NCBI RefSeq assembly: GCF_000801105.2 | Contig: NC_079519.1 | Span: 28,557,288 to 28,621,287 of the forward strand | Origin: Raphanus sativus | Lineage: Eukaryota > Streptophyta > Magnoliopsida > Brassicales > Brassicaceae | DNA: 64,000 nucleotides | Direction: 5' to 3' | Shown here: in pieces, positions 46,621 to 60,052 of the stretch | Numbering within the stretch: the first letter of the stretch is position 1 | How the letters are laid out: each line of letters opens with the position of its first letter | Made by a program: the position numbers and the translations under genes | Notes under the pieces: generated by a model | The model's input: the letters and a program-made list of their open reading frames with translations, nothing else | Told to the model about the DNA's origin: nothing | Database searches by the model: none

Positions 46621-49539
46621 GATGTGAATATTGTTTCAAATTTTCTATTCTAACTTAATATTATCTTAACTAGGAATAGGAAGTAGACCCCCCAAAATCG
46701 CGAAAACAAGTTTTCAATATTAGTTTTCAATAATTACATATTAAATGTTTAAAAAATAAAATTATGATTTTAAAAATAATATTAGATCTTAATCCGCACA
46801 AGCGGATTTTTGATTTTAATTTTATAAGCGTAATTTTTTTGCATCACTAATAGCAAATATATATTCTTAAAATATCATATTTAAATGTTTATATGACTTT
46901 TTATACACAGTAATGTTACATTTTTATGCTTGTCATCTAATTAATTGTTTCACTATCACATGTATTTTTAGATTATTATTATTATATATTTGTTTCATTG
47001 GATTTGCGTTTAATTATAAGACCACTTAATATATATTTATATGAAAATTTTAACAGTTTTGATATATATTTTTATTTAACTCATCTGTTATTTAAATATC
47101 ATATCTAAAAGTATAAGTAATAAAAATAATTTATTTAATAATAGTAATTACATGTAATATTTTTAATTCATAAAAGATACTTATGTTAACCATCATCAAA
47201 ATTAACACTAGTATGACAGAAAACTAGGAAACTGATTGTGTGTAAGATTGTGTGTAACCTCAGGATAATTATTAGAAACAGAGAGAAAAGAAAGTAATTT
47301 TAGGATAGGTGAACTCCCGAGAAATCTTTGTGTTAAAAGGGAGTGTTACAGGACCAAAAAAAAAGATGAAAGAATATGAAGATGGAGAGAGTATGTGTAA
47401 ACAAATTATAACATCTATATGTACAGCTTTGCTTGGCCAAAACAAAACTAATAAAATATATATTTTTTCTATAATATTATTTTAGAAATCAATTTCTTAT
47501 TTTTCGTTCGTACTCATGTTAATTTTATGATGGTTAATTACATAAGTATCTTTAATGAATTTAAAATATTACATGTGATCACTATTATTAAAAATTATTC
47601 TCCTTTTTATATTTTTTCTAAATAACATATTTATAAGAAATTATAATATTTATAAAATTAAAAAATTACTAAAAAGGAAAATATATTTCTATACAATATT
47701 GTTTCACAAAAATGAAATTTAAAACAAAAAATTTGAATTAAGAAAAATAATATGCCATTAAAAACATAATCTTAACTCTTAAACAACATAAAATAATATT
47801 TGTTGTATAAAAAATTTATATAACTACAAAAAAATATATCTATTGAAATATTTTGCTTATACAAGACCTTTATTTTACTTAATATTTAGTTTTAATTATT
47901 TTTTTAAAAATTTTTTTTTATAATTTTACAGTCCAATAACATGATAAAAGTATCTAAGTGAATCTGAATTATTATGTTTGAGATGATTTTCAATAATTTT
48001 CAGCTTAACTTTTATAAATCTAAGGTATAAATTACTTAGAATTTATAAATATTTTAGTTATTGTAAATACTGGTATGCCTGCATGAGCTTTGAAAATTTG
48101 TTAAATTATTTTTATTTATGTATCACTACTACTGATTGTCGCTTTAATTTTTTCTAATTTTGGAAAATCAACATATATCAAATAATTAAAATATTACAAA
48201 TATACTTACACATTTAAGATAAATTTAACTAATGTGATATATAAGACCTATCTGATTTGGCTTAATAAGAATCAAATTTGATATAATATATGTTACTTTA
48301 ATCTAATTTCTTATATCCAAATATAAAGGTCTAATTAAAATATAACTGTATTATTTTTAGAGTGGTATTTTATTTATTTTATACATATAAATTACGGAGA
48401 CCTCAAAATATATTAGTAAAATAAAAACCAAAATAAAATAGTAACTAATTGTCACAGTTTAGTTATTTTATAAAATATAATGCATAATATTTCAAAATAT
48501 CCTTATATTCATTTTATGTAATTTTGAATAGATCAACACTTTAGTTTATTTTTTATTTGATTTTCAAAAAAATTTATATATCATGTTATACATAGAATTA
48601 CTATAAAAATTAACTTATCTATATCAAATGCAAATAGCAAAATAAATAAAATTTAAATCTATTAGAACAAAACATTATTATAGTAAATTTGGAGAAGTAG
48701 ATGCAGTCTAATACACCTAATTACTGATAACTAAACCGACTAGATATTATATTTCCAAAATTACATGTCTAACTAAAGCAACATAATACTATTAATATAA
48801 AAATAAAATAATTTAAAATTGAAAGTAAAATGTTAACCAATTATTATACTATATTTAATTTATAAATAATCATATCAGTGCATTGGAATGGGAGAATCAC
48901 CTAATATATATGTATATATGCATTTGATTATGTACAATGCCTTACTATAAACGATTTAAAATTTAATAAGGATTGTTCCAAACCCCAATTTTGAACTTTT
49001 GACCCAGTGAAGTATCTTTTTTTTTGTATTATCCTTTTTTGTTCTAATAGTATTATACGAATATTAATTCAAGTTTTGTAATAGATCATTTATGTAAAAG
49101 ATAAAAATGTAATAAACAAGGTAATATTTAAATACATTGGTATATCATAAATTAAACATGCAAAAAAGCAAAAACCAAAATAACCGAAAGGAATAGAACC
49201 GAAATCTTCTGATCCTCAAACAGTTCTTATATTTTTATACCCGAAAAAACTGAACTAAGAATCGATGTACCTGAATATATAAAACTATTAATAATATATA
49301 GCATAAGTACATATATATAGAATATTTAAAAATCTATTAAAGTATCTGAAATTATTTGAAAATCCCAATTTATCAAGAATATTATTAACAACCCGAAAAT
49401 ATCCAAAAGTGTTCCGATACTTTTATCAGAATAACAACATCATGTTCTCCGTCAAAATTATAAAATTGGGTATATCGTTAAAATGACAAATTCAGGTTTC
49501 CATCGTAATCACAAAATCATATTTTATTTTGATACAAAC

Positions 49540-49579
<40 letters not shown>

Positions 49580-50041
49580 CTTAATTTATTATTAAAAACA
49601 TAAATTATGTCATTTTAAGTCTTTTTAATTAGTATTCAAATGAAATTATAAATTAAAAAGACGAACATCTTTAACATTTAGATATTGTATATGGATGTAA
49701 ATACTAACTATAAACCCAAAAACGTCTGGATGCGACATTTAGATACTGCATCAAACACAAAACGAACATGGCCTATCCGCGTGAGATCGAACTGCAAAGT
49801 TTGACTGGTAACTTTTTAAGTCTTATATCTTTATTCTTAGATAGAAACATATTTTGACACTGGTGACGATTGTTTCACCCCGACTTTAAACAATCACTCC
49901 GTAAAACAAAAAAATACTCCACATGATTTATTTGTTTTGTGTAATGTAAAATACTAGGTTTTACTCTACAGTTGCCAATTTCTTTTGGTGGTTTGTGAAC
50001 TATCGGAAGATCTTGAAAATATAGAGTAGATCTCGGCAGAT
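46621..50041. other. Long AT-rich intergenic DNA
   Basis: About 3.4 kb of very AT-rich sequence without a credible coding frame or recognisable transposon ends. A (TA)n microsatellite lies at 49545-49575. Confidence 0.45.
49545..49575. repeat. (TA)n microsatellite
   Basis: An uninterrupted TA run of about 15 units. Confidence 0.9.
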
Positions 50042-51492
50042 CTATTTGTGAAATTCGATTACATAGTAGGAATAGACAGGACACATGACTTCACAACGAA
50101 CAAAACCTGAATCAGAGGCCAGAGCCTCGAACTGGGAAAGAGACCGCTCCTTTCCACCCGAACATTGTGTTGACATCAGCATGTCAATCGCAAATACAAC
50201 ATTTGAAGAGTCATCGTTAATCTTTGGCATTATTGGCGTAATTATGTCAACGATTATCACTTTTCCTTTCTTGGGAAGGCTTTCCCAACAATTTTTAAAA
50301 TTCGTACGCAGTCTTCATCGCTCCAGTCATGTAATACCCACTGTCATTTTTCCATTTGATTTTTGTAGTTAAAATACGATGAACCATGAAATGATAAGAC
50401 TTCTCCAGTATATAAATATATATATATGAAATATATATTTACAAACTTACTTTCATGAAGATGGCATCTCCTTTGGGAATTTCTGTAAACATGTCTCCTG
50501 AAATATGTTCCACTCCTACATATAACCGATTTTAAGTATAATAATTCTAGTAGATACCTAACAAAGCTAGCATTTCGACAATTTTATACCTGGATAATGA
50601 GGAGCATTTGCTAAAACTAGAGCTATGTCGAAATTGATGCCGTTAATATGAGGATACTTGGAAGTCACTAGACCTATAGCGGTTCCAATTCCCCCTCCCA
50701 CATCCACCAAAGTGTTTACATCTTTGAATCCGCTGTAAACTTCTAGAACCTTATTAATGATCAGGGTGGAACTATCCGACATTGCTCGGTTAAACATCTT
50801 AGCGAATGGTTTGTCCAAATCAATGTACTCAAAGAATTTCATGCCATGTGCAGAGCTGAATGCATCTTTTCCGTCTAGTATCACATCTTTGAGGTGTGTC
50901 CTATGAAAAAACACATGCAAGTGCATAATGAACAATGATGTGTACGTGAAACATTATGATGTAAACCCTTTTAATTAAGAAGTTTAAATACGCTTGTTTG
51001 TGAATAATAAACTAGCACGTACCAAGTCTTAAAAGAAACTTCACTTAGAGTTAACATGAAGAGAGACGCGAGAGAACCAGAGTTATCTCCACGGCTCAAA
51101 AAAAACGTACAAACCGGTTCAGCTGCATATACCCTCTTGGTCATTCCGGTTTGAACGTTCTCTCCATCTTCTATTAGACGGCACTTAATGACCGAGTGGC
51201 TGGCTAGCAAAACCAGCATCCGGTCCAACAATACAGGTGCTTCCGGGTTGGTGGGTTTGGTTGGGAGACGAAGTGCAATCTCAGAAGACGAGAGCCACAC
51301 GCCTTCATCTACAGCTGCAATCGCGTCAATGACACCAAGCTCCAAGGCGGTTTTAAAGACCATAGGGAACGCCACAGAGTATAAGAACTTCTCCGCTTGC
51401 AAGCTCACTTTTTCTTTGTCAAAATCTTGTTCCTCTTTGAATAAAATTGGTTTAGGAGAAGTGGTTAAGGGATTATTAAGATGGTTAACCAT
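50042..51492 (-). pseudogene. COMT-like O-methyltransferase, copy 1, with 1-bp deletion in last exon
   Basis: Four minus-strand exons (51492-51023, 50900-50590, 50515-50451, 50340-50042) correspond to a 381-aa plant type-1 O-methyltransferase. An N-terminal dimerisation domain (LALELGV-type segment [37 protein letters not shown]) is followed by the SAM site LVDVGGGIG and catalytic HDW in WVLHDWSDEDC. In the last exon the T5 run at 50292-50296 (A5 on the coding strand) is one base shorter than in the neighbour, shifting the frame to a stop 16 codons on. The original frame then continues to an intact C-terminus (YYVIEFHK). The enzyme would methylate a phenolic hydroxyl; the substrate is unknown. 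An assembly error at the homopolymer is possible. Confidence 0.85.
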
Positions 51493-51560
51493 TGTTGTTG
51501 TTGGTGGTTGGAAAAATGAGGTAAGAGTTAGTTGGTTTTAACGCTCACACTTTAGTGACC

Positions 51561-51567
51561 CTTTATA
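51561..51567 (-). promoter_or_regulatory. Probable TATA box of O-methyltransferase copy 1
   Basis: TATAAAG on the minus strand, about 70 bp before the ATG, in the context GTTTCTCCCTATAAAGGG. The same context (GTTTCACCCTATAAAA) precedes copy 2, showing that the tandem duplication included the core promoter. Confidence 0.7.
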
Positions 51568-52674
51568 GGGAGAAACCTCAAAAGCCTAACTGCACCCAAA
51601 ACTGTACTGAATCATCTACATTGTAATTAAAGGTAACAAAATCAAATTAAATTAAATTTCTAGATTTTTTCAGATACTAAATATCTCACCAATATAATAT
51701 TATTATTTAAATAAAAATAAGTAAAAAATCTAATATTTATTTGTTAACTCCAATACAAACCCATTAAATATCTCATTTTTAGAATATTATTTTTGTATAT
51801 TAACTAGTACTGTAATTTAATTTAGGATTTTTATGAATTTTTTATTAACTGAAAATACTCTCAATAAAATATTTAAACATATAAAATAACATTTAAATTT
51901 GATTTAATTGTATTAATTAATGGGTATTTTATTCCCAAAATATTTGAAATCAACACATTTAATACCCAAGTATTGATTGTGCAAAATTATTAATGAACAA
52001 ATTACTTACTGCGCAAAATTGAACATGTAGTAGTCAACCGTTAAGTATAAATGAAAAACTAACGATTTCTGTTCAATTTTTAACGGTTGACAATTTCAAA
52101 CCCAATTTTGCGCAATCAAAAATTAGCTGGAAATAATTTTACGTAAGCAATACTTGGGTATTAAATGTATTGATTCCAAATAGTTGGAAAATAAAAAAAC
52201 TATATTTTTATTTTGAGTTTGTAAATCAAAATATCAATCAATTTTTAAATTTTGAATTAAAAATGTTTATCAAGTTGGATGAATATAAATGGTTTATTTA
52301 CTCTGCAGTCAATTTCTCTATGTGAATAAGCTTTTATTATGATCTCCATATGTTTTTATACTATATTTTCGGAAAACCTTATACACATCAGAAATATATT
52401 TCGGTCATAATAAAAACTATATATAGATCATTATAAAAAAATATATAGATCATAATTAGAAACTATGTTTTTGTTATAAATTTGTAACATCACTGATATA
52501 ATTTTCCAAGTCAAATTTTTTTTTAAAGTTTGAGTTAATTAAATTTATCAAATTGGATGAAACCAATATACCTTTCTAATGTTCATTTTTGGATACATCT
52601 TTATAGTGTTTACTTAACAAATCGAGATTGAAAAAACCCATTAAATGTTTTTTTTTCAGATTCGCATTGACATA
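51568..52674. other. AT-rich spacer between O-methyltransferases and Helitron
   Basis: No coding sequence is seen. An inverted repeat around ATACTTGGGTATTAAATGT (51950-52170) suggests the ends of an old unclassified MITE. Confidence 0.35.
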
Positions 52675-52820
52675 TCTATATTATTAAAGCTGAAATACAA
52701 ATTGGAGATGTTTGGAAACAAGGATAGTAGAATAAATGAGATATGTTTGGAAACATGAATAGTAGAGATGTATACTTTCTTTTATTTACATATTTAGCAA
52801 TTGTATTTTTAATAAATTAA
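52675..52820 (+). mobile_element. Truncated or duplicated Helitron 5' end
   Basis: TCTATATTATTAAAGCTGAA and the following 145 bp repeat the first part of the Helitron that begins at 52821. It is either a local duplication or a nested insertion. Confidence 0.65.
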
Positions 52821-54319
52821 TCTATATTATTAAAGTTGAAGTACAAATTGGAGATGTTTGGAAACAAGGATAGTAGAATAAATGAGATATGTTTGGAAAC
52901 ATGGATAGTAGAATAAATGAGATATGTTTGGAAACATGGATAGTAGAATAAATGAGATATGTTTGGAAACATGGATAGTAGAGATGTATAATTTCTTTTA
53001 TTTACATATTTAGCCATTGTATTTTTAATAAATAAATAACAAATGAGAACTATTTAGAAACATGAATAAAATATTAATACTTATTTTTACTTAAAAATTT
53101 AGCCATTGTTTTTACAATAAATTAAACAACTTTCTTTATATATTTCTTTTTATTTACAATTTTGTCACTATACTTACAATTCTTTTTGGTAAAAATAAAA
53201 ACCCAAACCGAAATATAAATAGTATATTATATAAAACAATTTTTAAAAACAGTATTATTACCTTATTTAGTTTAGTCAAATATAAAAATTTCAAGAGTTC
53301 AATTTTCAAAAAAAAAACAACATAAAATTAATAATAATTCATAGAAAACTAATCCAAAAAATTAAAATTTTGAAAAATGGATAAAAGTATATCAGTTTTA
53401 AAATATACAAAATGGACTAATCTAATTACCTAAAAACATTGTTTTGTCTAAAATAATCATAAAATAAAATTTAAATTTTATATACATATTTCAAATCAAA
53501 ATAATAACTTAAAGTTGATTTATATCAAAAATTGATTTAAAATATGCATATATTCAAAATTTTATTTTTACTAAAATATTTTCCAATAACCATTATTAAA
53601 AAATGTTTCCAATAAATATAAGAAAAATACAACAAAAAGATTATTTTGTATACCAACTTAAATTGTGATTTTTATATTTCACATTAAACTTTAAGAATAT
53701 TATATATGTGATTATTTATAAGATGATACATATAAAAACTATTAATTATATGATTATTTATATGATGAACCAATACAATTAATTATATGATGACATATAT
53801 ATGATACATAATACAATAAGAGTGACTAGGACTGGGCGTTCAGGTATCCATTCTGGTTCGTTTCAGATTTGTTTGGGTTTTGAGTTTTCGGGGTCAAAGA
53901 TTTCAGCTCTATTCATATATTTCTAAATTTAAGTTCGAATTATGACTAGGGCTAGGTATTCAGGTATCCATTCGGATTCATTTCGAATCTGTTTGGGTTA
54001 GTTAAATCCGTTCAGGTATTTCTATATTAATTAATATATAAATATGTCATATTGTTTAAACAAAATATCAATGTAAAAGTATTGTACAGTTGCATTCTAA
54101 AATTATTTATTTTAACAACAAACCAGATAAATATGTTAATTGGAGAGATAATAAAACAAAACCAGAGAAACACATAGTTTACCAAAAACACTTTATGTGT
54201 CGAATTTATTATAAAAAAGTTCTAATAAGATAAATACATTTAATAATTACAAACAAATAATATATTTTATAAAAGTGAAAAATAATACCCGCGCTTTCGA
54301 AGCGCGGATCAAAACCTAG
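52821..54319 (+). mobile_element. Non-autonomous Helitron (1.5 kb)
   Basis: It starts A|TCTATATTATTAAAGTTGAA and ends with a hairpin (CCGCGCTTTCGAAGCGCGG) followed by ATCAAAACCTAG|T. Near the 5' end it carries a 35-bp tandem repeat (52856-52990). Its 3' half is related to 6915-8273 (TTAACAACAAACCAGATAAA, TATGTGTCGAATTTATTATA). It sits downstream of O-methyltransferase copy 2 and has no coding capacity. Confidence 0.85.
52856..52990. repeat. 35-bp tandem repeat, about 3.8 units
   Basis: Units of GTTTGGAAACATGGATAGTA followed by GAATAAATGAGATAT repeat head to tail within the Helitron. Confidence 0.9.
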
Positions 54320-54486
54320 TAAATTATTACAAGACATATGTATCAAATAGGTGAGGAACAAAATACCAATTTTTTCCCTTATAATTTGAAAAGAAAACGA
54401 CCCAACAAATTAAATTACACCCACAAAGAAACCATCACCCACATGAAGGAGATGATTCACAGTTTTTCTTGGTAAGATTCAGGAAT

Positions 54487-54539
54487 TTATTTGTGGAATT
54501 CTATAACATAATATGAATAAGCACGACAAATGATTTCAC
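54487..54539 (-). pseudogene. Detached 3' end of O-methyltransferase copy 2
   Basis: Read across the hAT-type insertion, the last exon continues here with the expected C-terminal residues (ICRAYSYYVIEFHK, stop at 54487-54489). It is now separated from the gene by the 602-bp element. Confidence 0.9.
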
Positions 54540-55141
54540 CAGTGTTGTTAAACCCGGACCGGACCGGCGGTCGGACCGGGTTCAACCGCGAACCGGACAC
54601 CTATCCGGGTTGGTTTAATGTCAAAACCCAACTAAAGTTGAACCGGTTAAAAACCCATGTTGAACCGCTAAAAACCCGGGAACCGAGTGACCCAACGAAC
54701 CGACGAAACCCTGGTTCGTATAAAAATCAAAATTTTGTTAATAAAATAATTATTTTTTTCTCCCTTTTTAACATATATACTATTTTGTTTGTCACAAATT
54801 GCAACCAAAATAGAGTTTTGTAACTAATGTGTATATAATTTTTATAGGTGATGAAGATTTAGAAGGACAAAGATTTGGAGAATAAACTTTAAATGTTTTT
54901 TTTCCTATTGACTTTAGATTTGAACTATTATTTTTTATTTTTATTTTTATCACATTTCAATTTGTTATTTTTGAAAGTTTTCTAAACATTATGACTATTT
55001 TTTGAAAAAAATATATATAATATTTATAAAATAATAAATTCAGTTTAATCTAATCGACCCCGGTCGAACCAGGTCGAACCACAATGACCCGTGACCCAAA
55101 TAATTTCCGGTTCGCTCGCCGGTCCGGTTTTAAAAACACTG
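54540..55141. mobile_element. hAT-like non-autonomous element inside O-methyltransferase copy 2
   Basis: The terminal inverted repeats are CAGTGTTGTTAAACCCGGAC at the left and, at the right, the complement of CAGTGTTTTTAAAACCGGAC. An exact 8-bp target-site duplication GATTTCAC (54532-54539, 55142-55149) flanks it, as expected for hAT transposons. GC-rich CCGG/GGTCGAACC words lie near both ends. There is no transposase. Confidence 0.9.
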
Positions 55142-56618
55142 GATTTCACAACGAGGAAAACCCGAATCAGAGGCCAACGTCTCGAACTGGGAAAGAGACT
55201 TCTCCTTACCACCCGATAATTGCGTTAACATCACCATGTCCTTCGCGAGCACAACGTTAGAAGAAAAGTCGTTTGCCTTTGGTTCTAGAGGTGTAATCAT
55301 GTCGACTATTATCACCTTTCCTTTTTCGGGAAGACTTCTCCAACAATTTTTTAGAATTTTTACACAGTCTTCGTCATTCCAATCATGTAGTATCCACTGT
55401 AATTATCAGTTCTATTGTAGTTAAATTATCAGTTCTATTGTAGTTAATATATGATTACAAGGAAGTATATATCTTGGTAATGTTAAAAATCCATTAAAAT
55501 AGTGTACATATATATTATGAACTTACTTTCATGAAAATAGCATCCCCTTTTGGAATTTCTATAAACATGTCTCCTGAAACATGCTCCACTCCTATACAAA
55601 TAAATATTAGAATTGAGCAATACAAATATAACATACGTTAATGTGATCTATCCCTATATGTTATACCTGGATATAGAGGAGCACGGGCTACAACTGAGGC
55701 TAGATCGAAATTGATGCCTTTAATATGAGGATACTTGGAAATCACTAGACTTATAACAGTTCCAATTCCTCCTCCCACATCCACCAAAGTGTGTACATCT
55801 TCGAATCCTCTGTAAACTTCTAAAACCTTCTTCATGGTCAACGTGGAAGCTTCCGACATTGCCCGGTTAAATTTCTCAGAGAATCGTTCGTCCGAACCAA
55901 TATATTCGAAAAGTTTCATGCCATGAGCAGAGACGAATGCATCATTTCCTTCTAATATCACATCTTTGAGATGTGTCCTATGAATATATTTATATCTATC
56001 GTTAGTTTAATGTGCGTTACTTATAGAACATTGGTGTTGTGAACTAGTTAAATTACATGGTTTATGATATGTATATTTATATAACATTTTATTGCGAACC
56101 GGTTTAGTTATAAGAACTATAAGCGGCTTGTCTGTATATAATTAAAGAAGTACTTACCAAGTCTTGAAATAGACTTCGCTTAAGTTGACCATGAAGAGAG
56201 GCGCAAGAGAACCCGACCCGTCTCCACCGTTCAAGAAAAATCTGCAAACCGGTTCGGCTGCATATAGCCTCTTGGAATTTCCGTTTTCTTCGGTTGCAAC
56301 AATACGGTACTTCAAGATCGAGTGACTGGCTAGTAAAACAAGCATCCGGTCCAACAAAACCGGTGCCTCTGGGTTAGTGGGTTTGGTTGGGAGACGGAGC
56401 GCAATCTCATAAGCCGAGAGCCAGACACCTTCATCTATGGATGCGATTGTTTCGATGACGCCAAGCTCCAAGGCCGCTTTGAGAACCATGGGGAAGGCCA
56501 GTGTGTTCACAAGACTCTCTGCGTGCAAGCTCACAGTTTCTTCATCAAGTTGTCCTTCTTCTTTGTTTAGACTTGGTTTAGTGGAGGTGGTTAAGGAATC
56601 TTGAAGCTGGTTTGCCAT
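55130..56618 (-). CDS. COMT-like O-methyltransferase, copy 2, C-terminus replaced by transposon sequence
   Basis: Four exons (56618-56158, 55977-55667, 55591-55527, 55396-55130) give 367 aa. The sequence parallels copy 1 throughout: [41 protein letters not shown] site [15 protein letters not shown]-type segment encoded by the 65-bp exon, and catalytic HDW ([11 protein letters not shown]). The A6 run that is shortened in copy 1 is intact. A hAT-like insertion in the last exon removes the native last 14 residues and substitutes Gln-Cys-Phe before a stop in the element. Those residues normally form the last strand of the methyltransferase fold, so activity may be lost. The substrate is unknown. 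The Arabidopsis relative that I recall is the At1g63140 group. Confidence 0.85.
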
Positions 56619-56710
56619 TCTTGTTGGTTGAAAAGTTGAGAGAGATAGATAGCAAAAGTAAAGATGGCAAGAGAAAGTTGGTTGCAACGTTAATTTCCAG
56701 TTTTGTGTCG

Positions 56711-56717
56711 TTTTATA
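56711..56717 (-). promoter_or_regulatory. Probable TATA box of O-methyltransferase copy 2
   Basis: TATAAAA on the minus strand, about 95 bp before the ATG, in a context shared with copy 1. Confidence 0.7.
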
Positions 56718-56759
56718 GGGTGAAACCCCAAAACCAAATTAGTGCCAAATATTTTATTT

Positions 56760-59700
56760 TCATGGGAATTGACGAAAGCATAATACATGTGCCTAGTAGA
56801 ACCAAATTCGTGTCTACATCTTGCTTACATCGACTAAGTTTGACGCAAATAAATATATACCCCAGGCGATGCATGCTGGCATTAAAAGATCTAAAAAAAC
56901 AAATAAGTTTGTTTTTGGTTGAAAAAGAATCAAGTGCTAGACAGAAGATAAAGAATTAGGCCCTATTTGCTTGGTATTTGGTGCAGTGTTTAGATGTAGC
57001 ATTTGAATGCAACACTTAGATATTGCATCCAGATGTTGTTCGTTAAGTTGTTCATAGAAATTAATGAAAACAAATTATTGTGTGTACTAACACTGTATCT
57101 CTATAATTTGTGAATTCATTTTCGACAATCGATCTCTTACGTTAAAAATTAGAGTAATTATTTATATTTTTATATATAATTTATTATATACATAGAAACA
57201 AATTGTATTTGGTATTTTACTAAACAGCTAGTTTTCATTCTAATCAACAGTCTGTCTTTCTGACCAATTTCCTCCACAATAAATTCAAATTATTGATAAT
57301 GCCAACATGTTACGTAGTCTCTGGTAGTTATTGCATCGTGAATTTTCAAGTTGACAAAATACATTTTATTGGGAGAAAATGTCATCATCCGCATGTGCGC
57401 ATATTTCTTCTTTTAGATATTGAGACAATGAGATATTGTTGTTGGCTGCAAAAAATGAAAATAAACTTATCCAAAAGTTGGTCTTAATTAGGGATGAGAA
57501 AATAAGTTGGGATTCGTAATTTGATTCGGGGTCTGATCCTCTGATTCAGTTTGATCGGCTCTATAAAAATAATGTATATGAGCTTTCAAAATCTGGATCT
57601 AGGTATTATACTTTAAGAGTTAAAATATATGAACTCTAGTGTTGATTATTTAGACCATAGATAGGCATTGGTATTCGGATATCCGTTCAGATTTGGTTCT
57701 AGTATTTTGGTATAGAAATCTAGAATTCATTTTGATATTTTTATATATCGGGTCGGATTCGGATATTTTTACTTCGGTTTCAGTTATTTTGGGTTGGGTT
57801 CGGATATTTTAGATTTTGAAAAAATCAAATTTTTTATTACTCAAGTTTCTTATATTTAAAAATTTACACTTAAACTAACTATTTTTTCAAAAGAGAAATA
57901 ATAGGTTCAGCGTTTATAGGTTTGGGAACAAAAATTTGAAAACAGAAAAACACTAATTTAGTTTTCAGAATTTGAATGAAATTTTGTTATTGTATGAAAC
58001 AAGAAGCCTCACATATATTTTTAAGTGAATAGAAAACATTTATCCACAACTATATGTATATTTTATGAGTTTGAACCATGTACAATATAAATATAAATAT
58101 TATGAATATGAGAGAAGTAAATTAGAAATATAGAATTAAATAAACATATATTCGGTTACCTTCGAATATCCATTTGGGTTTGGTTGTTATCCGTTCGAAT
58201 TCCGATATTGAATATCTCCTAATTCGATACTCGTTCGTGTATTTTTCTACTTCGATCTGGATTTCAGTTTAAATTTTTCGAATCGAATTTGGATTCGGAT
58301 TTGAATAGTGGATAAAATTCCCAGCCCTAGTTATAGGAGCAGAATTTAGCTTTAACTTTTATTTACAGCTATTAAAATCATCAATCATGTTTAATACTGG
58401 TTTTTAAAAGTACAGTAAAAAAATAATAAATGGCTGTAAAAATCGTATTTTCTAAAGCCATACTTTTTTAGCTGTATATTTCTCATGAAATATACTGCTG
58501 TAACAATAAATTTTAAAATATATCCTTTATAACTACATCAAAAAAATTGTACAAATTAATTTTCGCGGTGAATATTCTACAGCTGCATTCAAACTAATCA
58601 TCCCTTTTATCTTTATATATATCTAGTGGTTTATAAATAAAAATATTTCTAATATATATATGATAAATATTTATAAACTACTAGATAAATAGTATAGATT
58701 ATCATAAACTTTTATTTATTACAACTAGGGTATTCTTTTGAATATATATATATATTAATGTGAAAGGATTTATAAAAAAATCAATTAAAATAAAATTTTA
58801 ATATTTCAATTTTATTTTATTTAATATAATATCTCAATTTATTTATTATTTTAAATAAATTAATAATATTAACACTATTAAACTCAATAAATAAATTCAC
58901 ACGCGGATATTCACAAACATTGGCATATTCAAATAATAATTTTGGCTCTAAGAAATAATATCCAGATATAAGTATCATCAAATTTAAATGTATTTTGTGT
59001 TTTCTATAATAAATATTAAATAAAATAACATATTTTAGATTATTTGGAAATGGAAAAAAATTAGTTCATAAAATTGACAAATAAGTATTTGGCCCAGTTG
59101 GTTATAAATTAGCTTAGGTGTTAACAGGCAAAAGTTTCTCCAAACATCTTTTCTAATTTATTAAAAGAAACACTATTATATCAAACAAACAAATATATAT
59201 TTATAATCTTCAAATTTTTCTTTAATCAAATGAAATATTATGAAATTAGATAGTAACTAATATTAACTATCATATGTGATATATAGATATATGAACTGAA
59301 TTTTGTATAATTACTCAATGATAAAATTTTCAGTTTTTGTTGCTAATACTTGTTAAATGAAATTCACAGAATGTTTTTTGAATAGATTACTGATATTGTA
59401 AATGAAAAAGATATACTTCGAAAGTTTAGTTGTATAGATTTTAATGGACAAATTATAAAAAATAAAAAAAATATATTTAAAATGTTATGTAAGCACTTTA
59501 ATATAATTCAATATTTTCTCAAACAAATTACATTTTTAATAGAGCCAAAAGAATTTCTCGTTTCTCTGGTTCAAAAAAAATCTAAGGACCAGTTCTGATT
59601 ATAAGAAAATCTTCTCGTAAATTTCCCTAAACTGACACTTCTAAATATATCATTCTACTAGAAAATGCCATATTATCATAGTGCATATCTGACGATCTTG

Positions 59701-59985
59701 TGACATGATGGATCTATTTTATCAGTTTTAGATGTATCCTTCAAGTTATATATGTTAAGTCACTCTTAATCTGAATCTATGATAATATTACATTGTCTAA
59801 CTAAATGATGTAAAACCATCTTCAATATTATATATGATTTATAATATTGTTTGAAAGTATATACAAGTACCTTTTAGTTGATTAAATTACATTATAGTGT
59901 CACTAATATCTTATAACAATTAAAATTTTAATATTTTAATTATTTATTTGTATTGTTTAGTGAAAATTATATACAGATTAAAGTA

Positions 59986-60052
<67 letters not shown>

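Noticed and set aside
46621..49860. Search for a hidden gene in the 3-kb AT-rich desert after the pectinesterase
   Set aside because: No frame longer than a few dozen codons and no conserved motif was seen on either strand.
59990..60049. Long TA run as a possible replication origin or matrix attachment site
   Set aside because: It is a simple microsatellite in AT-rich DNA. Sequence alone gives no functional evidence.
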